Shown: positions 1 to 7,399 of the stretch, piece by piece | Layout: every line of letters starts with the position of its first letter | Numbering within the stretch: the first letter of the stretch is position 1 | Assembly (NCBI GenBank): GCA_947178015.1 | Contig: CAMWWW010000051.1 | Coordinates: 1 to 10,998, forward strand | Direction: 5' to 3' | DNA: 10,998 bases | From: an uncultured Clostridia bacterium | Lineage (GTDB): Bacteria > Bacillota > Clostridia > Lachnospirales > Lachnospiraceae | Notes under the pieces: model-generated | What the model saw: the letters and a program-made list of their open reading frames with translations, nothing else | Databases searched by the model: none | Told to the model about the DNA's origin: nothing | Position numbers and translations under genes: made by a program

Positions 1-58
1 CTATGCGGACCTTTCTCAAAAATGATTCTAATAATTTCTTTTACATAAATCTATAATT
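1..58 (-). repeat. Partial copy (copy L) of a dispersed palindromic repeat, cut by the window edge
   Basis: Read on the minus strand, this stretch ends with the block GAGAAAGGTCCGCATAG, which also occurs at 10532-10549. The resemblance continues upstream through an AT-rich leader: AATTATAG (minus strand 58 to 51; plus strand 10494-10501), then a shared TGTAAAAG and ATTTTTGAG, with a 44-nt versus 42-nt distance to GCATAG. Only the leader and the first bases of the left arm are inside the window. The hairpin body would lie to the left of position 1. Confidence 0.8.
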
Positions 59-61
59 ATT

Positions 62-97
62 TATTTCTATTATAACAAAGTAAAACATTAGATGCAA
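62..97 (-). promoter_or_regulatory. Candidate divergent sigma-A promoter
   Basis: On the minus strand TTGCAT (97 to 92) and a perfect TATAAT (74 to 69) are separated by exactly 17 nt, which predicts a start near 62. The operator-like site at 107-126 lies just upstream of the -35 box. Transcription would run leftwards through repeat copy L and out of the window. The target is not visible; a divergently encoded regulator of the sugar operon is a possibility but only a guess. Confidence 0.5.
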
Positions 98-106
98 CAA
101 TAATAT

Positions 107-126
107 AACCGGTTACTTTACCGGTT
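107..126. promoter_or_regulatory. Operator-like site O1 (tandem ACCGGT)
   Basis: The 20-bp sequence aaccggttactttaccggtt occurs here and again, identically, at 234-253. It contains two self-complementary ACCGGT cores 12 bp apart (108-113 and 120-125). Palindromes with a central CG are typical of LacI-family operators, including CcpA cre sites. The first half approaches the cre-type consensus TGTAANCGNTNWCA but lacks the outer match. O1 sits next to the -35 box of the minus-strand promoter. A LacI-family regulator is inferred and none is encoded in the window. Confidence 0.7.
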
Positions 127-191
127 TTATGCATTTTCACCAAAGAATCACTCCAAAATATATGAAAAATCACGAATTTTATAAACATATC

Positions 192-227
192 TTGACGAAA
201 CGCTAGATACAGGTTATTATATTTTTA
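192..227 (+). promoter_or_regulatory. Sigma-A promoter of the beta-fructoside operon
   Basis: TTGACG (192-197) and TATTAT (215-220) are separated by exactly 17 nt, which predicts a start near 227. That gives a leader of about 80 nt before the first gene. The second operator site begins a few bases downstream of the predicted start, the classic position for repression by road-block or promoter occlusion. Confidence 0.75.
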
Positions 228-233
228 TAAAGT

Positions 234-253
234 AACCGGTTACTTTACCGGTT
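234..253. promoter_or_regulatory. Operator-like site O2, just downstream of the operon promoter
   Basis: This is an identical copy of the 20-bp site at 107-126. It extends on its left to the perfect 12-bp palindrome GTAACCGGTTAC (232-243), with the second ACCGGT core at 247-252. It covers roughly +8 to +27 of the predicted transcript. Repeat identity, symmetry and position all point to a repressor operator for the sugar operon, most likely of the LacI family. Confidence 0.75.
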
Positions 254-306
254 ATAATCAGAAAAATGTACTAGAAGACCTGTATATGGAAGGAGAGAGA
301 AGGATC

Positions 307-1236
307 GTGAATGAAAAGAAAGCATTTCCCAACAACAAAACAATCTCAACAAAACTAGCTTACGTCCGAAGAAACTGGCTGTTATATGTATTTTTTCTAC
401 TGCCAGCTCTGCTAATTACCATTATTTTTCGCTATTTGCCCATGGGTGGGATTCTGATAGCCTTTAAAGACTTTAATGTGCGCCTTGGAATCTTAGGAAG
501 CGAATGGGTGGGGCTGGATTATTTTAAACGATTTTTATCTTCCCCCGATTTTATGAGCTATCTGCTAAATACCCTAAAGCTAAGTTTATATGGGCTTTTA
601 TGGGGCTTCCCGGTTCCCATTCTCTTAGCACTCCTTCTGAATAGAATCCGAAGTGTAGGAATTAAGAAAAAAATTCAGTTACTTATCTACGCACCGAACT
701 TTATCTCCGTTATTGTACTGTGCGGTATGGTGCGGATGTTCCTTTCTCCAGTTGGTCCTCTCAATCAGATTTTAGGTCGTAATACAAACTGGATGACAAT
801 GCCGGAAGCCTTCCGCACGATCTACATAGCAAGCGGCATCTGGCAGGCCGCAGGCTGGTCCTCCATTATGTTTACGGCTGCTTTATCCAATGTAAGCAAG
901 GAACTGGAAGAGGCCGCCACAATAGATGGAGCAAATATACTCCAGCAGATATGGTATGTAGAGCTTCCTGCTATCAAAAATATTATTGTTATACAATTTA
1001 TTCTTTCCGCAGGAAATATTATGAGCGTCGGTTTCGAGAAAGCATATGCCCTTCAAACCAGCATGAACCTGCCAACCTCCGAGATTATATCAACTTATGT
1101 ATACAAAATTGGTCTTTTAAATGGTGATTATGGATACTCCACAGCGGTAGGCATTTTTAACTCCATTATCAATGTTATCTTATTATTGCTTGTCAACTGG
1201 ATTGTATCAAAATTAAATGACGGTGAAGGTCTATAA
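307..1236 (+). CDS. Carbohydrate ABC transporter permease, LplB type (first subunit)
   Basis: Inner-membrane subunit of a CUT1-type ABC importer that forms the channel together with the next gene product. About six hydrophobic segments are visible (roughly residues 24-43, 91-111, 124-144, 170-193, 225-241 and 278-301). The cytoplasmic EAA loop reads EEAATIDGAN (about residues 201-210) followed by a downstream LP; this loop docks the ATPase. I chose GTG 307 because AAGGAGAG (290-297) sits about 9 nt before it. An in-frame ATG at 286 would add 7 residues, but it has only a weak ribosome site and would place the strong one inside the gene. It is the first gene of the operon, 12 nt before the second permease. 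The substrate, sucrose or fructo-oligosaccharide, is inferred from the GH32 and fructokinase genes downstream. LplB-family membership is confident; the substrate is not provable from the sequence. Confidence 0.93.
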   Translation: MNEKKAFPNNKTISTKLAYVRRNWLLYVFFLLPALLITIIFRYLPMGGILIAFKDFNVRLGILGSEWVGLDYFKRFLSSPDFMSYLLNTLKLSLYGLLWGFPVPILLALLLNRIRSVGIKKKIQLLIYAPNFISVIVLCGMVRMFLSPVGPLNQILGRNTNWMTMPEAFRTIYIASGIWQAAGWSSIMFTAALSNVSKELEEAATIDGANILQQIWYVELPAIKNIIVIQFILSAGNIMSVGFEKAYALQTSMNLPTSEIISTYVYKIGLLNGDYGYSTAVGIFNSIINVILLLLVNWIVSKLNDGEGL

Positions 1237-1248
1237 AAGGAGGAACAT

Positions 1249-2142
1249 ATGGAACGTACTACTATAAAACTTAGTCTTTTTGATAGAATAATTTTGGCAG
1301 CCGGATATTTTCTTCTTGGATTGTTCGTTGTTGCAATTGTAATTCCGCTTGCCTATGTCCTGATTGCTTCCTTTATGGACCCGACTGTGCTCAATAATCA
1401 AGGCATCAGCTTTCGTTTGCATGACTGGACGCTGGAAGCATATAAGAGAGTTATGGAAGATCCCATGATATGGAGAGGTTTTGCTAATGCTTTCTTTTAT
1501 TCGATAACCTCAACCGCTCTCTCTGTATTTATTACTTTGCTGGCAGCTTACCCCATGTCAAAGAAAGACCTTGTGGGACGAAAATTCTTTAATACCTTAT
1601 TTATTATTACTATGTTCTTTGGCGGCGGACTGATCCCGACCTTTATCCTTATGAATCAGCTTCGCCTTGTCAATACTGTATGGGCAATTATTATTCCCGG
1701 CTCTTTTAACGTATGGAATATGATATTGGCTAGAACCTATTATCAGTCTATCTCTAAGGAATTATGGGAGGCTTCCCAGATTGACGGCGCAAATGAAATT
1801 CAGTACTTTTTCCATATATTAATGCCTTTATGCAAACCCATTATCGCTGTTATTACATTATGGGGCTTTGTCGGAATGTGGAATAGCTATTTTGATGCTA
1901 TGATTTATTTAAACGATGCAAATCTTCAGCCTTTACAGCTTGTGCTGCGCTCCATTCTAGTACAAAATACGCCTCAGTCCGGCATGATAGCAGATATCCA
2001 GAGCACGGCTGAGCTCGCAAAAATGGCTGAATTATTAAAATATTCCACTATCGTCGTATCCAGCCTGCCTCTGCTTATTATGTACCCGTTCTTCCAGAAG
2101 TATTTTGACAAGGGCGTTATGGTAGGTTCCGTCAAGGGTTAA
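1249..2142 (+). CDS. Carbohydrate ABC transporter permease, YtcP/UgpE type (second subunit)
   Basis: Partner permease of the preceding gene; CUT1 sugar importers normally use two different permeases. The 297-aa protein has an N-terminal membrane segment at about residues 14-41, further segments near 80-101, 114-136, 142-162 and 195-212, and a last one near 265-282. The EAA-type loop reads ELWEASQIDGAN (171-182), with Ser replacing the third residue of the EAA core, as is common in this subunit. It ends with the typical YFDKGVMVGSVKG tail of the YtcP/LplC group. A strong AAAAGGAGG (1236-1243) lies just before ATG 1249, and only 12 nt separate it from the first permease. The lipoprotein follows 35 nt after its stop. 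No ATP-binding subunit is encoded nearby, so a shared MsmX-like ATPase is likely. Confidence 0.95.
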   Translation: MERTTIKLSLFDRIILAAGYFLLGLFVVAIVIPLAYVLIASFMDPTVLNNQGISFRLHDWTLEAYKRVMEDPMIWRGFANAFFYSITSTALSVFITLLAAYPMSKKDLVGRKFFNTLFIITMFFGGGLIPTFILMNQLRLVNTVWAIIIPGSFNVWNMILARTYYQSISKELWEASQIDGANEIQYFFHILMPLCKPIIAVITLWGFVGMWNSYFDAMIYLNDANLQPLQLVLRSILVQNTPQSGMIADIQSTAELAKMAELLKYSTIVVSSLPLLIMYPFFQKYFDKGVMVGSVKG

Positions 2143-2177
2143 ACTATGACTTCCACTCAGAAAGGAGAGAAACTCAG

Positions 2178-3854
2178 ATGCATAAATGGATGAAACATAT
2201 TCTTTTTCTTACCTTATCTTGTATAGCAATCACCATGCCTACTGGCTGCGGAGCAAACTCTGTCGCACAGGCGGACATCAATCCCAATACTCCGATAGAA
2301 GATGTCACCTTCCCTCTTTCGGAAACAAAGGAATTGTCCTTTATCACCAACGCGCCTGCCCGAACAGAGCAAAATCCAAATAAACGCTCTATTTTTATTC
2401 GGCTTCAGGAACAGACAAATGTGCACATTAATTGGACCTGTTTTGTATCCGATCAATTTGGAGATAAAAAGAATCTGGCACTGGCGCAATATGGCGCATT
2501 GCCCGATGGTCTATTTGTCGCAGGTATGGGAGATTATGATCTGCTCCGTTATGCAAAACAGGGCATTATTATTCCACTAGAGAATTTAATTGATAAATAT
2601 ATGCCAAATCTGCAGGCCGTTTTTGAAAAATACCCTGAATACCGTGTAATGCTGACCGCACCAGACGGACATATCTATTCTTTCCCATGGATTGAACAGC
2701 TTGGGGCAGGAAAAGAAGCCATTCAGGCAATTGGAAATATTCCATATATCAACAAAAAATGGCTGGATTATCTTGGACTTTCTGTTCCAAAGACCACTGC
2801 AGAGTTAGAAGAAGCATTGATTGCCTTTCGGGATCACGCGGAAGAATTGCAAAATCACTTTTCCATTACAGGCAGCGTAATTCCTATGTCATTTATTATT
2901 AACGACCAAGATCCTGCCATATTAATCAATGGATTTGGCGAGGGCTATGGGGATACCGGGGATCATTTCGCCGTATCCGATGAGGGAACGGTTCTCTATA
3001 CTTCCGTTCAGGAGGGTTACAAAGAAGGCATCCGCTGGCTGCATCATCTGGTAGAAGAAAACCTGACTGACCCAGAAGCTTTCACACAAGATTGGTCTAC
3101 TTACGTAGCAAAAGGAAAAAATCACAGATATGGCTTGTGTTTTACTTGGGATATTGCTAATATAGATAATTATGAGGACTATATTATGCTTCCGGCTCTT
3201 GCCGGACCAGACGGACTGGTCAATATCACAAGACAAAATGGAAGTGAAACCAGCGGATTTGACCGCGGACGCTGCGTACTAACCTCAAACTGCAAAGACA
3301 CGGCTCTGGCGGCAGCATGGATTGATCAAATGTATATACCGATCCAGTCAGCGCAGAACAATTGGGGAACCTACGGGGAAGAAGGCACTGCCAATATTTT
3401 TGAAATGAGTGAAAATGAAAACGGAGAACCCATGCTCAGGCATCTTGATTTAGGAGACAATTCTCCTGTGGAGATCCGTGAAAATCAGTCGGTCAATGGT
3501 CCTCTCGCCATTTTAAATGACTATTATGGCGTATATGTAACAGAACCAGATGATGCCAAATGGCGCCTCGACAACATGCATGAAACCTACCTAGAGGACA
3601 TGAACAGTCAATATGTATATCCTAATGTTTTTATGGGCTTAGAGGACACAAACAGAATCTCTCAGCTTGATACAGATATCAAACGTTATGCAGAACAGAT
3701 GAAAGCCCGCTGGATACTTAACGGCGGCATTGATGAAGAATGGGACGACTATCTGAAAAAAATGGAAGATTATGGTCTTTCCGAGTATCTGCAAATCAAG
3801 CAAAAATACTTTGATGAATATCAAACATCTTTGACAGGGAAGGAAAACAATTAG
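2178..3854 (+). CDS. Sugar ABC transporter substrate-binding lipoprotein, LplA-like
   Basis: Extracellular receptor that would deliver the sugar to the two permeases. The N-terminus has a basic start (MHKWMKH), a hydrophobic core and a Cys at residue 24 (TMPTGCGAN), giving a lipoprotein signal peptide. The Pro at -3 is unusual for a lipobox, so lipidation is probable rather than certain. At 558 aa it fits the large LplA/YtcQ group that pairs with LplB/YtcP permeases rather than the usual 400-450-aa receptors. GGAG at 2164-2167 lies 10 nt before ATG 2178; an in-frame ATG at 2190 would leave a shorter signal peptide. Its stop codon directly abuts the ATG of the GH32 gene, so the two are likely co-translated. 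Bound ligand: beta-fructosides by context; the sequence alone does not show it. Confidence 0.92.
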   Translation: MHKWMKHILFLTLSCIAITMPTGCGANSVAQADINPNTPIEDVTFPLSETKELSFITNAPARTEQNPNKRSIFIRLQEQTNVHINWTCFVSDQFGDKKNLALAQYGALPDGLFVAGMGDYDLLRYAKQGIIIPLENLIDKYMPNLQAVFEKYPEYRVMLTAPDGHIYSFPWIEQLGAGKEAIQAIGNIPYINKKWLDYLGLSVPKTTAELEEALIAFRDHAEELQNHFSITGSVIPMSFIINDQDPAILINGFGEGYGDTGDHFAVSDEGTVLYTSVQEGYKEGIRWLHHLVEENLTDPEAFTQDWSTYVAKGKNHRYGLCFTWDIANIDNYEDYIMLPALAGPDGLVNITRQNGSETSGFDRGRCVLTSNCKDTALAAAWIDQMYIPIQSAQNNWGTYGEEGTANIFEMSENENGEPMLRHLDLGDNSPVEIRENQSVNGPLAILNDYYGVYVTEPDDAKWRLDNMHETYLEDMNSQYVYPNVFMGLEDTNRISQLDTDIKRYAEQMKARWILNGGIDEEWDDYLKKMEDYGLSEYLQIKQKYFDEYQTSLTGKENN

Positions 3855-5321
3855 ATGAGTGATTTATTAAATCAAGCTCGCCTTTATGAGCAGAAAGCTA
3901 TCGCTAATGTAGCAAAAACAGATAGACCCAGCTACCATTTTTCAGTGCCTACTGGATGGTTAAACGATCCTAATGGGTTCTCTGATTTTAAAGGAGAACA
4001 TCATCTTTTCTTTCAATATAACCCTTATGCTACCCACTGGGATACCATGCATTGGGGTCATGCCAAAAGCAAGGATTTTATTCTGTGGGAATACCTGCCC
4101 GCTGCATTGGCACCCGATCAACCTTATGATCATTCTGGTGTATTTTCAGGAAGTGCGCTTGAGGATAATAAGAAACAAATTCTTATTTATACTGGAGTAG
4201 ACGAACATTTCGAAAACAATCGCAAACAGATCTACCAGACACAGTGTATCGCCGTCGGAGATGGTCTCAACTATGAAAAGCTTTCCTCCAATCCTGCTAT
4301 CTCTTTCGATCTATTACCAGAAGGCAGCAGCAAAGAAGATTTTCGTGATCCGAAGATATGGAAGGAAGACGGGACTTATTATGTTGTGGCGGGAAGCAGA
4401 AATGCAGATGGAAGCGGCCAGATCGCGCTGTTCTATTCCGACAATCTGACCGACTGGCATTTTGGAAGCATATTAGATCAAAGCAGAAATCAGCTCGGCA
4501 AAATGTGGGAATGTCCCGATTTCTTTGCACTGGATGACAGCCAGATTCTTCTGGTTTCTCCACAAGATATGCTTGCCGATGGATTGGAATTTCATAATGG
4601 CAACAACGCTATTTGTCTGATTGGATCATACGATAAGGCGAACTTAAAATTTACCAGAAACACGATTCATAATATTGATTATGGTCTCGATTTCTATGCA
4701 CCCCAGACCATGCAGACAGAAGATGGTCGCAGGGTGATGATCGCGTGGATGCAGTCGTGGGACAATCGCCTGTGCCCAGACGACTTTTCTTGGTATGGCA
4801 CTATGACATGTCCAAGGGAACTCTCTGTTCAAAACGGAAGACTATACCAGAATCCTGTGCGTGAATTAGAATGTTATAGAAAAAACAAGGTCTGCTATCT
4901 CGATCTTCACAAAGAAGAAGAAACGTTTTGTCTGCCCAAGATCGAAGGAAGAACCATAGACTTAACGATTCATCTAAAAGGCAGCGATTATCAGACGTTT
5001 ATCATGCATCTTGCATCCGATGAACAGTACTATACAGAAATCCGGTATAATAGAGAAAATAGCATCCTTACCTTTGACCGCACATACTCTGGATACAGAA
5101 GGGACATGATAGGCACCCGAAACATAAAAGTAGAAGAGGATTCCGATGGACTTTGTATGCGCATCCTTATTGACAGATATTCTGTAGAGATCTTTCTTAA
5201 CAATGGCAGACAGGCCATGTCCTCCTTATTGTACACGCCTCAGTCCGCCAAAGGCATCACCTTTTCCATCATAGGTTCTGTTTACATGGATATAACAAAA
5301 TATGATATTGAGGTGAATTAG
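3855..5321 (+). CDS. scrB: GH32 beta-fructofuranosidase (sucrose / sucrose-6-phosphate hydrolase family)
   Basis: Glycoside hydrolase that releases fructose from sucrose, sucrose-6-phosphate or short fructans. The three GH32 landmarks are intact: WLNDPNG (35-41, nucleophile D38), FRDPK (163-167, transition-state stabiliser D165) and ECPD (219-222, acid/base E219). The five-bladed propeller covers about residues 25-330 and the C-terminal beta-sandwich about 345-488. Length 488 is normal for intracellular ScrB/SacA enzymes, and there is no signal peptide, so it works in the cytosol. Because the operon encodes an ABC importer and no PTS, the natural substrate is probably the unphosphorylated sugar. 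The ATG directly follows the receptor's TAG, with AGGGAAGGAAAA about 9 nt upstream. The fructokinase starts 2 nt after its stop. The family is certain; sucrose versus fructo-oligosaccharide preference is open. Confidence 0.95.
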   Translation: MSDLLNQARLYEQKAIANVAKTDRPSYHFSVPTGWLNDPNGFSDFKGEHHLFFQYNPYATHWDTMHWGHAKSKDFILWEYLPAALAPDQPYDHSGVFSGSALEDNKKQILIYTGVDEHFENNRKQIYQTQCIAVGDGLNYEKLSSNPAISFDLLPEGSSKEDFRDPKIWKEDGTYYVVAGSRNADGSGQIALFYSDNLTDWHFGSILDQSRNQLGKMWECPDFFALDDSQILLVSPQDMLADGLEFHNGNNAICLIGSYDKANLKFTRNTIHNIDYGLDFYAPQTMQTEDGRRVMIAWMQSWDNRLCPDDFSWYGTMTCPRELSVQNGRLYQNPVRELECYRKNKVCYLDLHKEEETFCLPKIEGRTIDLTIHLKGSDYQTFIMHLASDEQYYTEIRYNRENSILTFDRTYSGYRRDMIGTRNIKVEEDSDGLCMRILIDRYSVEIFLNNGRQAMSSLLYTPQSAKGITFSIIGSVYMDITKYDIEVN

Positions 5322-5323
5322 AT

Positions 5324-6283
5324 ATGAAACAATACGATGTAGCAACCGTTGGAGAATTATTAATTGATTTCACACAAAATGGCAAGAGCAGTCAGGGAAA
5401 TCCCATATTTGAAGCAAATCCCGGCGGAGCTCCCTGCAATGTTCTCGCCATGCTGCAAAAACTCGGCAACAGCACAGCATTTATTGGAAAGGTAGGAGCT
5501 GACGGCTTTGGCTATCAGCTTGAGCAGGCATTAATTGAGACGGGGATATCCACAGAAGGCTTACGTTTTGACAAAGATATCCACACAACACTCGCCGTTG
5601 TGCAAACCAAGGCGGACGGAGATAGAGATTTTTCATTCTACCGCAATCCGGGCGCAGATATTATGCTTCGGGAGGATGAGCTTCCAGTAGAAATCATACG
5701 AAATGCTAAAATCTTTCACTTTGGCTCCCTCTCCCTTACAGATGAACCTGTGCGCACAAGTACCCAAAAGGCAATTCAGCTCGCGGAGGAAGCAGGGATA
5801 TGCATCTCCTTTGATCCAAATCTCAGAAAGCCTCTGTGGAAAACAGAAGACGCTGCAAAAGAACAGATACGCTATGGGATGCAGCACTGTCATGTATTAA
5901 AAATATCAGATGATGAGGTGTTGTGGTTTACCGGGGAAACAGATTATGACAAAGCTGTGCAGAAGCTGCGCGATGCGTACTCTATCCCGCTTATCCTTCT
6001 ATCTCTCGGAAAAGAGGGAAGCCGCGCTTATTGTGGAGAAGAACGTGTTTCCATGGCTCCATTTTTGCAGGAACACACCATCGAGACTACAGGAGCCGGC
6101 GACACCTTTATGGGATGTATCTTGCACGGCGTGTTAAAACATGGTTATCAGAATCTTTCCAGAGAGACATTGGAAGACATGCTGCGTTTTGCCAATGCCG
6201 CGGCGTCTCTTATTACCACAAGGCGCGGTGCTCTGCGCGTAATGCCTGAACCGGAAGAAATTCTTGCCTGTATCAACAGATAA
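5324..6283 (+). CDS. scrK: Fructokinase (PfkB family)
   Basis: Phosphorylates fructose released by the preceding GH32 enzyme to fructose-6-phosphate for glycolysis. PfkB/ribokinase-fold landmarks are present: VGELLIDF near the N-terminus, the sugar-binding NPGGAPCNV (32-40), SFDPNLR (162-168) and the anion-hole/catalytic ETTGAGDTF (254-262) with catalytic base D260. Length 319 is typical. It starts 2 nt after the GH32 stop, and its ribosome site (GAGGTGA, about 5310-5316) lies inside the end of the GH32 coding region, which suggests translational coupling. It is the last member of the compact five-gene block; the next gene is 73 nt away. Alternative PfkB substrates cannot be fully excluded, but the context makes fructose the best call. 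Confidence 0.93.
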   Translation: MKQYDVATVGELLIDFTQNGKSSQGNPIFEANPGGAPCNVLAMLQKLGNSTAFIGKVGADGFGYQLEQALIETGISTEGLRFDKDIHTTLAVVQTKADGDRDFSFYRNPGADIMLREDELPVEIIRNAKIFHFGSLSLTDEPVRTSTQKAIQLAEEAGICISFDPNLRKPLWKTEDAAKEQIRYGMQHCHVLKISDDEVLWFTGETDYDKAVQKLRDAYSIPLILLSLGKEGSRAYCGEERVSMAPFLQEHTIETTGAGDTFMGCILHGVLKHGYQNLSRETLEDMLRFANAAASLITTRRGALRVMPEPEEILACINR

Positions 6284-6303
6284 TTTTATAGCCTATTGCT
6301 TTT

Positions 6304-6350
6304 TCCCTTTATCTATTATAAGATTATATCAATAAATAATAGAAAAGGGG
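6304..6350 (+). promoter_or_regulatory. Hairpin covering the ribosome-binding site of the KDG-kinase-like gene
   Basis: The left arm 6305-6319 and right arm 6336-6349 form 14 Watson-Crick pairs with a single bulged A (6311) and a 16-nt loop. One more wobble pair (6304/6350) is possible. The 3' arm contains AAAAGGGG, the ribosome site for ATG 6357, so folding would hide it. The stem is AT-rich apart from three outer C-G pairs and one inner pair. No T-run follows, so it is not a standard terminator. A translation switch, or partial uncoupling from the upstream operon, is inferred. Confidence 0.5.
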
Positions 6351-6356
6351 TGTCCT

Positions 6357-7370
6357 ATGAAGTTTATAACCATTGGAGAATTGCTTTTAAGACTATCGCC
6401 GCCCAATTACGAAAAGATCCGCACAACGAACTCTTTTATTATTAATTTCGGCGGCGCAGAAGCGAACGTTGCTGTCTCACTTGCCAACCTTGGCGTCGAC
6501 AGCACCTATTTCACAGTATTGCCCAACAACGACCTTGGCAAAGCTGCCGTAGCCTATTTAAAGGCAAATGATGTTCACGCCAGCAAGATTATACTGGACG
6601 GCGACCGCATTGGCACCTACTATCTGGAGGAAGGCGTATCGGTTCGTTCCTCCAAGGTAATCTATGATAGAAAATATTCTGCCTTTGCCGAATACGATTA
6701 CACAGATACAGACCTAGAAGGTGTTCTCAAAGGCTACGACTGGCTTCATCTAAGCGGCATCACCCCTGCGCTGTCGGCAAACTGCCAGATTCTTTTGGAA
6801 AAGGCGCTGGTAGTGGCTAAGCGCTTAGGCATAACCGTGAGCTTTGATCCAAACTATCGCGCCAGCCTGTGGGATTGGAACACCGCAAGAGATGTGCTCA
6901 GCACCTATATGCCATACGTCGATATTTTAATTGGCATCGAACCGCTTCATCTGTATAATGCGGATGGAAAAGATGTGAAAGAAGGGCTGTCCATGCAGCC
7001 AAGCTTTAAAGATATGAACCGCGTATTCCGCGAGCTGGATAATCAATTCCATTTCCGCGCCATCGCAAGAACCGTCCGCTTCGCCCATTCAGGAAGCAAC
7101 AATTCCTTAATGGCATTTCTCCACATGGACGGCGAGACTTACGAGAGCAACACGATGAATTTTGATATTGTCGACCGCGTCGGCGGAGGAGATGCATTCT
7201 CTTCGGGTCTGATCTTTGCATTGATGAAAAATATGGAACCTCAGACAGCCGTCAACTTTGCTGTTGCTTCCAGCGTAATGAAGCACTCCATCCGCGGTGA
7301 TACAAATATCACAGATGAAGCCTCCATCACCAGACTGATGGAAAACAAATCCTATGATATTCGCAGATAG
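6357..7370 (+). CDS. kdgK: PfkB-family sugar kinase, 2-keto-3-deoxygluconate kinase-like
   Basis: Predicted cytosolic kinase phosphorylating 2-keto-3-deoxygluconate or a related sugar acid. PfkB features are INFGGAEANVA (29-39), SFDPNYR (162-168) and the catalytic motif VDRVGGGDAFSSG (272-284) with D279. The DRVGGGD form of the motif, instead of TTGAGD, is characteristic of KDG kinases rather than fructokinases. Length 337 fits the group. The ribosome site AAAAGGGG lies inside a hairpin (6304-6350) and the gene starts 73 nt after the fructokinase stop, so it may be expressed separately or at a lower level. No KDG-6-phosphate aldolase or uronate gene is present. The substrate is therefore uncertain, and a role on another ketose or sugar acid linked to the operon is possible. 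Confidence 0.85.
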   Translation: MKFITIGELLLRLSPPNYEKIRTTNSFIINFGGAEANVAVSLANLGVDSTYFTVLPNNDLGKAAVAYLKANDVHASKIILDGDRIGTYYLEEGVSVRSSKVIYDRKYSAFAEYDYTDTDLEGVLKGYDWLHLSGITPALSANCQILLEKALVVAKRLGITVSFDPNYRASLWDWNTARDVLSTYMPYVDILIGIEPLHLYNADGKDVKEGLSMQPSFKDMNRVFRELDNQFHFRAIARTVRFAHSGSNNSLMAFLHMDGETYESNTMNFDIVDRVGGGDAFSSGLIFALMKNMEPQTAVNFAVASSVMKHSIRGDTNITDEASITRLMENKSYDIRR

Positions 7371-7399
7371 GTTCGAACACACCAAAAGGAATACGATTC

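Noticed and set aside
107..253. CcpA cre sites
   Set aside because: The CG-centred palindromes resemble cre but miss the outer T/A positions, and the 20-bp tandem form is repeated exactly, so a dedicated LacI-family operator is the better reading. A CcpA contribution is not excluded.
2186..3236. Overlapping open frames on both strands within the receptor gene
   Set aside because: The receptor frame has a signal peptide, ribosome site and family-like length; the others have none of these.
6284..6356. A separate sigma-A promoter before the KDG-like kinase
   Set aside because: TTGCTT at about 6296 is followed by TATAAG with only 15 nt spacing, which is poor; the hairpin is the stronger signal in this gap.
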